Assembly (NCBI RefSeq): GCF_018449635.1
Contig: NZ_JAAVUV010000001.1
Location: 578,501 to 642,500 of the forward strand
Direction of reading: 5' to 3'
Length of the DNA: 64,000 bases
Origin: Caballeronia sp. dw_276
Lineage (GTDB): Bacteria > Pseudomonadota > Gammaproteobacteria > Burkholderiales > Burkholderiaceae
Each line of letters begins with the position of its first letter. The stretch's first letter is position 1. A program made the translations under genes and the position numbers. Positions 34,794-43,300 of this stretch are shown piece by piece. Under the pieces are notes generated by a model. The model did no database searches. It was given only the letters and a program-made list of their open reading frames with translations, and was not told the DNA's origin.

Positions 34794-35712
34794 TGTCCAT
34801 TCGCCCATCGTCATCTTGTTGCTGTCGCTCGTGGCCGGCGCGATCCGCGTGAGCACGCCGTATCTTTTCGTGAGCCTGGGCGAATGCCTGACCGAGAAGG
34901 GCGGTCGCGTAAATCTCGGCCTCGAGGGCATCCTGGTTTCCGGCGCGATGAGCGGTTACGCCGCGTCCTACATGACGGGCTCGCCGTGGGCCGGCGTGCT
35001 TGCGGCGGGTTGCGTCGGCTTGTTGCTTGGATGTCTGCACGGTCTCGTATGTTCGCTGCCCCGCGTCTCCGATATCGCGTTCGGCATCGCGTTGATGCTG
35101 CTTGGCACGGGACTCGCGTTTTATCTGGGCAAGCCGTTTATCGAACCGCAAGCGCCCGGTCTTCAGTCGTTCGATTTTGGCGCGTGGGCTAGCTCGCCTC
35201 AGTTGCACAACGCGCTGCATGTGAATCCGCTTTTTGTGATCGGCGTGGTGCTGGCGTTCGTGTTGCAATGGGGACTGCGCAGCACGCGCTGGGGCATGAC
35301 CTTGCGTCTCGTTGGCGATCACGCCGAGACCGCACGGGCGATGGGTTATCCGCTGACGCGGATTCGAATCATCGCGACTTCCGTGGGTGGTTTTTTTGCG
35401 GGCGTTGGTGGAGCGTATCTGTCGCTCGTTTATCCGGGAAGCTGGAACGAAGGATTGTCGAGCGGGCAAGGATTGATGGCGGTCGCGCTTGTCATCTTCG
35501 CGCGCTGGCAGCCTTTGCGATGCCTGTGGGCCGCCTTGCTTTTTGGCGCGGCCGGCGCGCTCGGGCCAGCACTGCAAGCCATCGGCGTGACGAGCGGATA
35601 TTACCTCTACAACGCCGCACCCTACGTGCTCACGCTCGCGATCATGATCATCAATTGCCGTCCCGATCGCACGCTTGCCGGCGCGCCGGGCGAGCTGAGC
35701 CTCACACGCTGA
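34786..35712 (+). CDS. ABC transporter permease, nucleoside/ureide type (second subunit)
   Basis: A 308-residue permease of the YufQ/NupC-like half of the transporter. '[35 protein letters not shown]' contains the conserved N-LG-EG motif of this family, and 'AHYLS'-like late helices follow ('[24 protein letters not shown]'). I chose the ATG at 34786 (MPDVHSPIV), which overlaps the first permease; the longer upstream frame is not family-like. It precedes biuH by 25 bases. Confidence 0.9.
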   Translation: MPDVHSPIVILLLSLVAGAIRVSTPYLFVSLGECLTEKGGRVNLGLEGILVSGAMSGYAASYMTGSPWAGVLAAGCVGLLLGCLHGLVCSLPRVSDIAFGIALMLLGTGLAFYLGKPFIEPQAPGLQSFDFGAWASSPQLHNALHVNPLFVIGVVLAFVLQWGLRSTRWGMTLRLVGDHAETARAMGYPLTRIRIIATSVGGFFAGVGGAYLSLVYPGSWNEGLSSGQGLMAVALVIFARWQPLRCLWAALLFGAAGALGPALQAIGVTSGYYLYNAAPYVLTLAIMIINCRPDRTLAGAPGELSLTR

Positions 35713-35737
35713 CTCATTTTTAAAGGCGCTTCCGACC

Positions 35738-36430
35738 ATGAACCGATTCATTGATGCCAGACCTTACCCATGGCCCTTCGATGGCAACCTGCGCCCCGAC
35801 AATACGGCGCTGATCGTGATCGACATGCAGACGGACTTCTGCGGACACGGCGGTTATGTCGACAAGATGGGTTACGACTTGTCGCTCACGCGCGCGCCTA
35901 TTGAACCTATAAAACGCGTGATGAACGTGATGCGCGAACAGGGGTTCACGATCATTCATACGCGTGAAGGGCATCGGCCGGATTTGTCGGACTTGCCTGC
36001 GAACAAGCGCTGGCGCAGCCGTCGCGCGGGAACGGATGGCGTTGGTATCGGCGACGATGGCCCTAGTGGCCGCATCCTGGTACGGGGTGAGCCGGGGTGG
36101 GAAATCATCGATGAACTTGCGCCTTTGGCGGGGGAAATTGTCATCGACAAACCCGGCAAGGGCTCGTTCTGCGCAACCGACCTCGAACTGATCTTGCGCA
36201 CGCGCGGCATCGTGAACCTGGTGCTGACCGGTATCACGACCGACGTCTGCGTCCACACGACCATGCGTGAGGCGAACGACCGCGGTTTCGAATGCACGGT
36301 GCTTGCCGACTGTTGCGGTGCGACCGACCGTAGCAACCACGATGCGGCGCTGCACATGATCACGATGCAAGGCGGCGTGTTCGGCACAGTCTCCGATTCA
36401 CAAGCGCTCCTGACCACGCTCGGCGGCTGA
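35738..36430 (+). CDS. biuH: Biuret hydrolase (isochorismatase-like cysteine hydrolase)
   Basis: A 230-residue isochorismatase-fold cysteine hydrolase that closely resembles biuret amidohydrolase BiuH of Rhizobium. The catalytic triad is Asp29 ([11 protein letters not shown]), Lys138 ([15 protein letters not shown]) and Cys171 ([18 protein letters not shown]). '[18 protein letters not shown]' and '[20 protein letters not shown]' are specific to the biuret branch. The reaction is biuret + H2O to allophanate + NH3. It is cytoplasmic and encoded within the transporter operon, between the permeases and the ATPase. Allophanate would normally go to AtzF, which is truncated here. Confidence 0.88.
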   Translation: MNRFIDARPYPWPFDGNLRPDNTALIVIDMQTDFCGHGGYVDKMGYDLSLTRAPIEPIKRVMNVMREQGFTIIHTREGHRPDLSDLPANKRWRSRRAGTDGVGIGDDGPSGRILVRGEPGWEIIDELAPLAGEIVIDKPGKGSFCATDLELILRTRGIVNLVLTGITTDVCVHTTMREANDRGFECTVLADCCGATDRSNHDAALHMITMQGGVFGTVSDSQALLTTLGG

Positions 36431-36432
36431 CC

Positions 36433-38043
36433 ATGCCCACCTCATCGCATGCGCTGGGTGTGGAGATACACAACGCCGGCAAATCGTTTGGCGCATTTCG
36501 CGCGCTGGACAACGTATCGATCAAGGTCCGCGCGGGCACGGTCCACGCGTTGCTTGGCGAGAACGGTGCGGGCAAGAGCACGCTTGTGAAGGGACTCGTG
36601 GGGTACGGCGTGCTCGATGAAGGACAAATTTCAGCCGGCAATCGCGAGGTTCACATTACCTCGCCGCGCGATGCTCAAGGCCTGGGTATCGGCATGGTGT
36701 ATCAGCATTTCACGCTGGCATCGGGCTTGTCGGTGGAAGAAAACTTGTTGCTCGCGCGTGGCCGTCTTCCATGGAAGATCGACTGGAAAACGGAACGTGC
36801 GGCGCTCGACATGTTCATGCGGGGCATGCCGTTTCGCCTTCCGCTCGACGCACCTGTGTCTGGCCTCGCGGCCGGCGAAAAGCAGAAGCTTGAAATTCTC
36901 AAGCAGCTGTATTTGAAGCAGCGTTTTCTTATTCTCGATGAACCCACTTCCGTTCTCACGCCACAGGAAGCCGATGAAGTGCTCGGCCTGATGCGCGATT
37001 TGACAACACGTGGCGAGCTGACCGTGCTGATGATCACGCACAAGTTCCGCGAAGTAATGGCCTACGCGGACGATGTGACCGTACTGCGCAAGGGTCGTCA
37101 GGTCGGTACGAGCGCTGTTTCTGAAACCAGCCGCGATGCGCTGGCCGCACTGATGATGGGCGCCGACGAAACGCGCGACACCGCTGTTATGGAAGCAGTC
37201 AATGCCGAACGCGTCGCCCGCAAACCGGTGAATGCTGCAGGGCAGATTCGCCTTGCGATCAGTATGCTTTCCGTCGACGATGATCGCGGCCATGCCGCAG
37301 TCAGGCATGCATCGCTTCAAGTACGCGCGGGAGAGATACTTGGCATCGCGGGGGTGTCGGGGAATGGGCAGAAGGAACTGGTCGAAGCGCTTGTCGGGCA
37401 ACGTCGCACCAAGGCCGGCAAGATGGAAATCGCCGGCAGCGCATATCGCGCGACCCGTGAAGAGATGCCGCAACGGCGTGTCTTTGCCATCCCTGAAGAG
37501 CCGCTCAAGAACGCGTGCGTGGCGAGCATGAGTGTCGCGCAAAACCTTGCGCTGCGAGACTTCGATCGCCCTCCGTTGCGTCGCGGCGGTTGGCGTCTCG
37601 ACCGCCACGCGATGCGTAATCGCGCCACGCAACTCATCGGCGAATTCAACGTACGGCCGCCGCTTCCAGAACGTGCTATCGGCACGCTTTCAGGCGGCAA
37701 CGTGCAGCGTGCAGTGCTTGCTCGAGAACTTGGTCAACCGGTGGATGTGCTGATCGTCGCGAACCCGGTTTTTGGTCTCGACTTTGCATCGGTGGCGGAT
37801 ATTCACGCACGCATCATGGCTGCGCGCGATGCCGGTGCGGCCGTCTTGCTGGTGAGCGAGGACCTTGACGAATTGCTGGAACTAGCGGACCGCATCACGG
37901 TGATTGCGGAGGGTGAACTCGTGTACGAGACATCCGCCGCGAATGCCGATCGCGCGACGCTCGGCCGCTACATGGCGGGACATGGTGATACCGTCACGCA
38001 TAACGCGCCCGCAACCGAACCTTTGAAGGAGGTCATTGAATGA
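36433..38043 (+). CDS. ABC transporter ATP-binding protein with two ATPase domains (nucleoside/ureide importer)
   Basis: A 536-residue double ATPase of the sugar/nucleoside type. Domain 1 has Walker [13 protein letters not shown], a degenerate signature LAAGEKQKLEILKQL and Walker B FLILDEPTSVL. Domain 2 (from about residue 275) has 'GVSGNGQKELV' in place of a canonical Walker A, signature LSGGNVQRAVLAREL and a degenerate Walker B 'VLIVANPVFGLD', as is normal for this family. It starts 2 bases after biuH and its stop overlaps the amidase start in ATGA, so it belongs to the same operon. Confidence 0.92.
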   Translation: MPTSSHALGVEIHNAGKSFGAFRALDNVSIKVRAGTVHALLGENGAGKSTLVKGLVGYGVLDEGQISAGNREVHITSPRDAQGLGIGMVYQHFTLASGLSVEENLLLARGRLPWKIDWKTERAALDMFMRGMPFRLPLDAPVSGLAAGEKQKLEILKQLYLKQRFLILDEPTSVLTPQEADEVLGLMRDLTTRGELTVLMITHKFREVMAYADDVTVLRKGRQVGTSAVSETSRDALAALMMGADETRDTAVMEAVNAERVARKPVNAAGQIRLAISMLSVDDDRGHAAVRHASLQVRAGEILGIAGVSGNGQKELVEALVGQRRTKAGKMEIAGSAYRATREEMPQRRVFAIPEEPLKNACVASMSVAQNLALRDFDRPPLRRGGWRLDRHAMRNRATQLIGEFNVRPPLPERAIGTLSGGNVQRAVLARELGQPVDVLIVANPVFGLDFASVADIHARIMAARDAGAAVLLVSEDLDELLELADRITVIAEGELVYETSAANADRATLGRYMAGHGDTVTHNAPATEPLKEVIE

Positions 38044-39044
38044 GCTCGAGTGGATTGGGCGGATTGAACAAGTCGCCGAACGGCATTGTGATTGGTCTCG
38101 TGCAATTGCAAAATCCAGACGTCTCCACGTCGGAAGAACTTGCAGCGCAGACGCAGAAAATCGTGACGATGGTCGGCAAGGCGCGACGCAATAATCCTTC
38201 CATGGACCTGGTCGTATTCCCCGAATATGCGCTACATGGTCTTTCCATGCGTACGGATGACGCCATCATGTGCACGCTCGATGGTCCCGAAGTGGCGGCG
38301 TTCAAGGCAGCATGTGTCGAGCACAAGATCTGGGGCTGCTTCTCGATCATGGAGCTCAACCCGGGCGGCAATCCTTACAACAGTGGATTGATCATCGACG
38401 ATACCGGCGCGGTGAAACTCTACTATCGGAAGCTGCATCCGTGGGTGCCGGTCGAGCCGTGGGAGCCTGGAAACATAGGCGTTCCGGTGTGCATCGGGCC
38501 GAAGGGCGCGGTGCTTTCGCTGATCATCTGTCACGACGGCATGTTTCCCGAAATGGCGCGCGAGGCCGCGTATAAGGGCGCGGAAATCATCTTGCGCACA
38601 GCGGGCTACACCGCGCCGATACGTCACGCATGGCGAATCACGAATCAATCCAACGCGTTTCAGAATCTCGCGCAAACGGCGAGCGTTTGTCTTTGCGGAA
38701 CAGATGGCAGTTTCGATTCGATGGGCGAGGGCATGTTCTGCGATTTCGATGGCACGGTGATGGTGGATGGCAGTCATCGGCCGGACGAAATCATCACGTG
38801 TGAAATGCGGCCCGACCTCGTTCGTGAAGCGCGCTTGAACTGGGGCGTCGAAAACAACATCTATCAGTTCGGGCATCGCGGGTATGTGGCCGTGAAAGGC
38901 GGAGCGCAGGATTGCCCGTACACGTTCATGCACGACATGGTGCGTGGTGAATATCGCTTGCCCTGGGAAGACGAGGTCAAGGTCACAGACGGCACATCTT
39001 GCGGTTTTGCGCCGCCCGGACGGACTTATAAAGGCAAGTCATGA
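38040..39044 (+). CDS. Formamidase / aliphatic amidase of the nitrilase superfamily (AmiF-like)
   Basis: A 334-residue nitrilase-superfamily amidase, the same length as AmiF formamidases. The catalytic residues are Glu62 (VVFPEYALHG), Lys131 (YYRKLHPW) and Cys164 (IICHDGMFPEMAREAAY). 'FGHRGYVAVKGGAQDCPYTFM' and the extended C-terminus are typical of the AmiF/AmiE group. AmiF hydrolyses formamide to formate and ammonia; in this ureide operon the physiological substrate could be another small amide. It overlaps the ATPase gene upstream and the AtzH-like gene downstream by 4 bases each. Confidence 0.88.
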   Translation: MSSSGLGGLNKSPNGIVIGLVQLQNPDVSTSEELAAQTQKIVTMVGKARRNNPSMDLVVFPEYALHGLSMRTDDAIMCTLDGPEVAAFKAACVEHKIWGCFSIMELNPGGNPYNSGLIIDDTGAVKLYYRKLHPWVPVEPWEPGNIGVPVCIGPKGAVLSLIICHDGMFPEMAREAAYKGAEIILRTAGYTAPIRHAWRITNQSNAFQNLAQTASVCLCGTDGSFDSMGEGMFCDFDGTVMVDGSHRPDEIITCEMRPDLVREARLNWGVENNIYQFGHRGYVAVKGGAQDCPYTFMHDMVRGEYRLPWEDEVKVTDGTSCGFAPPGRTYKGKS

Positions 39045-39433
39045 CCGTCGAGATCAACCTGCCCGAAGTCACTGCCGAGGTGTGTGCGGCGTTTGTTAAA
39101 TACGAACGCGCGCTGGTTGCAAATGACATTGAAACCATGAATGCGCTGTTCTGGAATGCTCCAGAGACGGTGCGTTACGGCATTGCGGAAATCCAGCATG
39201 GCGGCGATGCCATCCGCCAGTGGCGCGAAACGTGCGCGCCGGTCCCGGCTTCGCGCATTTTGCACCGGACCATCGTCACGACGTTCGGCACGGACTTTGC
39301 AACCGTCAGTACCGAGTTCACAAGCGATGCGACGCCGTTGATCGGACGGCAGATGCAAAGCTGGGCGCGCATTGGCAATGATGGCAACTGGAAAATCGTC
39401 GCCGCGCACGTCAGTCTGATTCCCGAACCCTGA
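39041..39433 (+). CDS. AtzH-like protein (SnoaL/NTF2 fold, DUF3225)
   Basis: A 130-residue NTF2-like protein that resembles AtzH of the cyanuric acid operon. 'FVKYERALVANDIETMNALFW', 'ETVRYGIAEIQHGGDAIRQWR' and 'SWARIGNDGNWKIVAAHVSL' are typical. AtzH has been linked to processing of carboxylated urea intermediates between AtzE and AtzF, as I recall it. It starts in the stop of the amidase gene (ATGA), so it is the last enzyme gene of the ureide operon. Its presence supports an allophanate-centred pathway. Confidence 0.83.
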   Translation: MTVEINLPEVTAEVCAAFVKYERALVANDIETMNALFWNAPETVRYGIAEIQHGGDAIRQWRETCAPVPASRILHRTIVTTFGTDFATVSTEFTSDATPLIGRQMQSWARIGNDGNWKIVAAHVSLIPEP

Positions 39434-39466
39434 AACGCCGATAATAAGAAATAAATGGGAGCGCGA

Positions 39467-40198
39467 ATGCAGGAAGACATGATTGAAGCGGTTGTTGAAA
39501 CCGTCGAGCCAAATGCGGCGAATCCGCTTGCCGAACAGGTCTATCAGCGGTTGAAGAGCGATATCTTCAACTTCCGCTTGTTTCCCGGCGACCGTTTTTC
39601 GGAGAATGGTATCGCCCAGTATTACGGCGTCTCGCGCACGCCCATGCGCGACGGCCTGTTCCGCCTGCAACGCGAGGGATACCTCGAAGTCGGTTTCCGG
39701 CGCGGCTGGAAGGTTGCCACGATCGACTTCAATCAGATGGATCAGCTTTACGATCTGCGCATCGTGCTCGAGCTTGCCGCGCTCGAACGAATGACCGCCG
39801 GTGGCGACGCGGCGCGCGCAGCCATCGATTCGTTGAAGGCGACCTGGTGCGTGGAGCCGCAAGCGCGCGAATCCGACGCCGTGAAGATGTTCGGCATGGA
39901 CGAAGATTTTCATCGGCGAGTGGTGGCCGCTACCGGCAATGCTGAAATGGTCCGCGTGCATAACGACGTGACCGAGCGCATTCGCATTGTGCGCCGCCTC
40001 GATTTCCTCAAGCCGCACAGGACCAGCGCGACTTACGATGAACATTCAACCATGCTGCATCTGATCGAACGCAAACGCCTGACCGAGGCATCCATCTTGC
40101 TGCGAGCGCATATCACGCAGAGCAAGCTGGAAGTTCGGAAGATCACCGTCTCGATGCTCGATGCAGCCCGCGATGTAAAGCTGCCATTTGTGTCGTAG
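39467..40198 (+). CDS. GntR-family (FCD subfamily) transcriptional regulator
   Basis: A 243-residue FadR/FCD-type GntR regulator. The N-terminal winged helix covers residues 18-85 (QVYQRLKSDIFNFRLFPG, then 'YYGVSRTPMRDGLFRLQREGYLEV'), followed by an all-helical FCD effector domain with the metal-binding Asp/His pattern ('DEDFHRRVVAATGN'). GGGAG lies seven bases before the ATG at 39467. It follows the AtzH-like gene by 33 bases and probably regulates the ureide operon. Confidence 0.92.
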   Translation: MQEDMIEAVVETVEPNAANPLAEQVYQRLKSDIFNFRLFPGDRFSENGIAQYYGVSRTPMRDGLFRLQREGYLEVGFRRGWKVATIDFNQMDQLYDLRIVLELAALERMTAGGDAARAAIDSLKATWCVEPQARESDAVKMFGMDEDFHRRVVAATGNAEMVRVHNDVTERIRIVRRLDFLKPHRTSATYDEHSTMLHLIERKRLTEASILLRAHITQSKLEVRKITVSMLDAARDVKLPFVS

Positions 40199-40233
40199 GT
40201 CAATCCGGCCGCCGGTTCCTGTCTGCCAAAAAC

Positions 40234-40251
40234 ACTGTACGGGTGTACAGT
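40234..40251. promoter_or_regulatory. LexA-binding SOS box upstream of uvrA
   Basis: ACTGTACGGGTGTACAGT (40234-40251) contains CTGT-N8-ACAG, the LexA consensus of beta/gamma-proteobacteria, with perfect 7-bp arms. It lies 121 bases before the uvrA start. LexA control of uvrA is well known. Confidence 0.85.
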
Positions 40252-40371
40252 ATCGGATACATCCGCAGCTATCGCACCACAGCGCCCCGGATCGCGGCGG
40301 CTCCCGCAGGAGTCCAGCGCCGCCCGGAGGACCTGATGGACGATCTAACTCATTGAACCGGTTAGGAAAAA

Positions 40372-43300
40372 TTGGCATCCAACAACGCAATCCGCATTCG
40401 CGGCGCTCGCCAGCATAATCTCAAGAACATCGACCTGGACCTGTACACCGGCCAGATGACCGTGGTGACCGGTCCCTCCGGCTCGGGTAAATCGAGCCTC
40501 GTTTTCGACACGCTTTACGCCGAAGGCCAGCGGCGCTATGTCGAGACGTTCAGCGCCTACGCGCGGCAATTCCTCGACCGGATGGATCGTCCGCAGGTGG
40601 ATCGCGTGGATGGCGTTCCGCCGGCCATTGCTATCGACCAGACGAATCCGGTGCGCAGTTCGCGCTCGACCGTCGGCACGATGACCGAGCTGAACGATCA
40701 CCTGAAACTGTTCTACGCGCGCGCCGCCGAGCTCTTCGATAAAAAGACCTCGCATCAGGTCCGGCACGACACGCCGGAGACCATCTACGTCGAACTGCTC
40801 GAACGCACGAAGGCGAATGATCCGCGTATTGCGATCACGTTCCCGGTCGAGCTGCCCGAATCCGCGAGCGATGAAGAAGTCGCGCAATGGCTTTCCGCAA
40901 GCGGTTATACCCGCGTGCAGGCCAAGCGGCATCAGGACGGCCGTCAGATGCTCGATGTCGTCGCGGACCGGTTTCGTTTGCAGAACACGGAACGGTCGCG
41001 GGCGCTCGAGGCTATTGAAGGCGCGTTGTTGCGTGGTACGGGGCGCGTGAATGTCTATGTGTTGCCTGAGCCGGGCGCTGAAGATGGCGACAAACCAAAC
41101 GATGTCCCCACATGGCGCTTCTCAACGGGCCTTCATAGCCCGGAAAGCGATATCCGCTACGCCGATCCGCAACCCGCGTTGTTCTCGTTCAACTCGGCGT
41201 ACGGCGCGTGCGAAACATGCCGTGGTTTTGGCCGCGTGATTGGCGTGGATCTAGGCCTCGTGATCCCAGATGAACGCAAGACCCTGCGCGGCGGTGCGAT
41301 CAAGACGATGCAGACGCCAGCATGGCAAGAGAATCAGGACGATCTGCTGCGCTACGGCGCGAAGGCCGGCATTCGGCTTGGCGTGCCATGGAGCGACCTG
41401 ACGCAGAAGGAACGCGACTGGGTCATCAATGGTTCGCCCGACTGGACCGGCAAGTGGCAGAACCAGTGGTACGGCGTGCAGCGCTTCTTCGATTATCTGG
41501 AATCGAAGGCGTACAAGATGCATATTCGCGTGCTGCTGTCGAAATATCGCAGCTATACGAAGTGTCCGGTGTGCGAGGGCGCGCGGCTCAAGACCGAAGC
41601 GCTGCTGTGGCGTCTCGGCACGAAGGAACAAGCGGACGCGGTGTTGAACCCCGCCAATCGTTTCTTGCCTGCTGGCGTCGACTGGACGCGTGCTCAGCTC
41701 GAAGCGCTGCCCGGCCTTACGCTGCACGATCTGATGCTGATGCCGATTGAGCGGATTCGCCGGTTCTTTGATTCATTGACGTTGCCAAGCACGTTGCTCG
41801 ACGACGCGCTCAAGCTCTTGCACAACGAAGTCCGCACTCGCCTCAAATATCTCTGCGATGTCGGCCTCGGCTATCTCACGCTGGATCGCCAGAGCCGCAC
41901 GCTTTCGGGCGGCGAAGTGCAGCGGATCAACCTGACGACCGCACTCGGCACGTCGCTCGTGAACACGCTATTCGTACTCGATGAACCGAGCATCGGCTTG
42001 CATCCGCGTGACCTGAACCGCATTGTCGAGGCCATGCACAGGCTGCGCGATGCGGGCAATACGCTCGTTGTCGTCGAGCACGATCCGTCGGTCATGCTCG
42101 CGGCGGATCGTCTTATCGACATGGGTCCGGGTCCCGGCGAACGCGGCGGCTCGATTGTGTATGACGGATCGCCGAACGATATCGAACACAGCGATACGCT
42201 CACTGGCGCGTACCTCGGCGGCCGCAAGCACGTGGCGCACGCGTCGAACTGGCAGCGTCGCGCCGTCGATGCAAAGACGCCGCGACTCGTGCTCGAGGGC
42301 GCGACCCAGCACAATCTGCGCGATGTAACGGTCGAGATTCCGTTGCAGCGCCTGGTGTGCGTGACGGGGGTATCGGGCTCGGGTAAATCGACGCTGATTC
42401 AGGACGTGCTCGCGCCGGCCTTGCTGCGCCATTTCGGCAAGGCGACGGAAACGCCCGGCGCATTCCGCGCGCTGAAAGGCGCGGACGAACTGAGCGAAGT
42501 GATCTTCGTGGATCAATCGCCCATTGGACGCACGGCGCGTTCGAATCCGGCGAGTTACGTCGGCGCATTCGATGAAATCCGCAAGCTGTTTGCGAAGGCG
42601 CCGCTGGCGGCGCAACGCGGCTACAGCGCGGGCATGTTCAGCTTCAATTCCGGCGATGGCCGTTGCCCGACGTGCGGTGGTTCGGGCTTCGAACACGTGG
42701 AAATGCAGTTCCTGAGCGATGTCTATCTGCGTTGCCCGGATTGCGATGGCCGGCGGTATCGCGCGGAAATTCTCGATGTGCAGATCGAACGCGATGGCCG
42801 GTCGCTGAGCGTCGCCGATGTACTCGACCTCACCGTGAGCGAAGCCGTTGCATGTTTTGCGAAGGACAAGGAAGTGCTGCGCGTATTGCAGCCGATCGTG
42901 GATGTCGGTCTGGAATACGTGAAGCTCGGACAACCTGTTCCGACCTTGTCCGGGGGCGAAGCGCAGCGCCTCAAGTTGGCGGGTTTCCTCGCGGAAACGG
43001 CGCAGGCAAGCGGCAACAAGCCGGGTCGTCTGTTCATGTTCGACGAACCCACAACGGGTCTTCATTTCGACGATATCGCCAAGCTCATGCAAGCGCTTCG
43101 ACGCTTGCTGGAACGCGGCCATTCGCTGATCGTGATCGAGCACAATCTCGATGTGATTCGCGCCGCCGACTGGATCATCGATCTGGGTCCCGAAGGCGGA
43201 GATGCAGGCGGCCTGGTCGTTTGTGTCGGTACGCCCGAAGATGTTTCGGCATGCGAACAATCGCATACGGGCAAGGCTTTGCTCGACTACGAAGAAGCCA

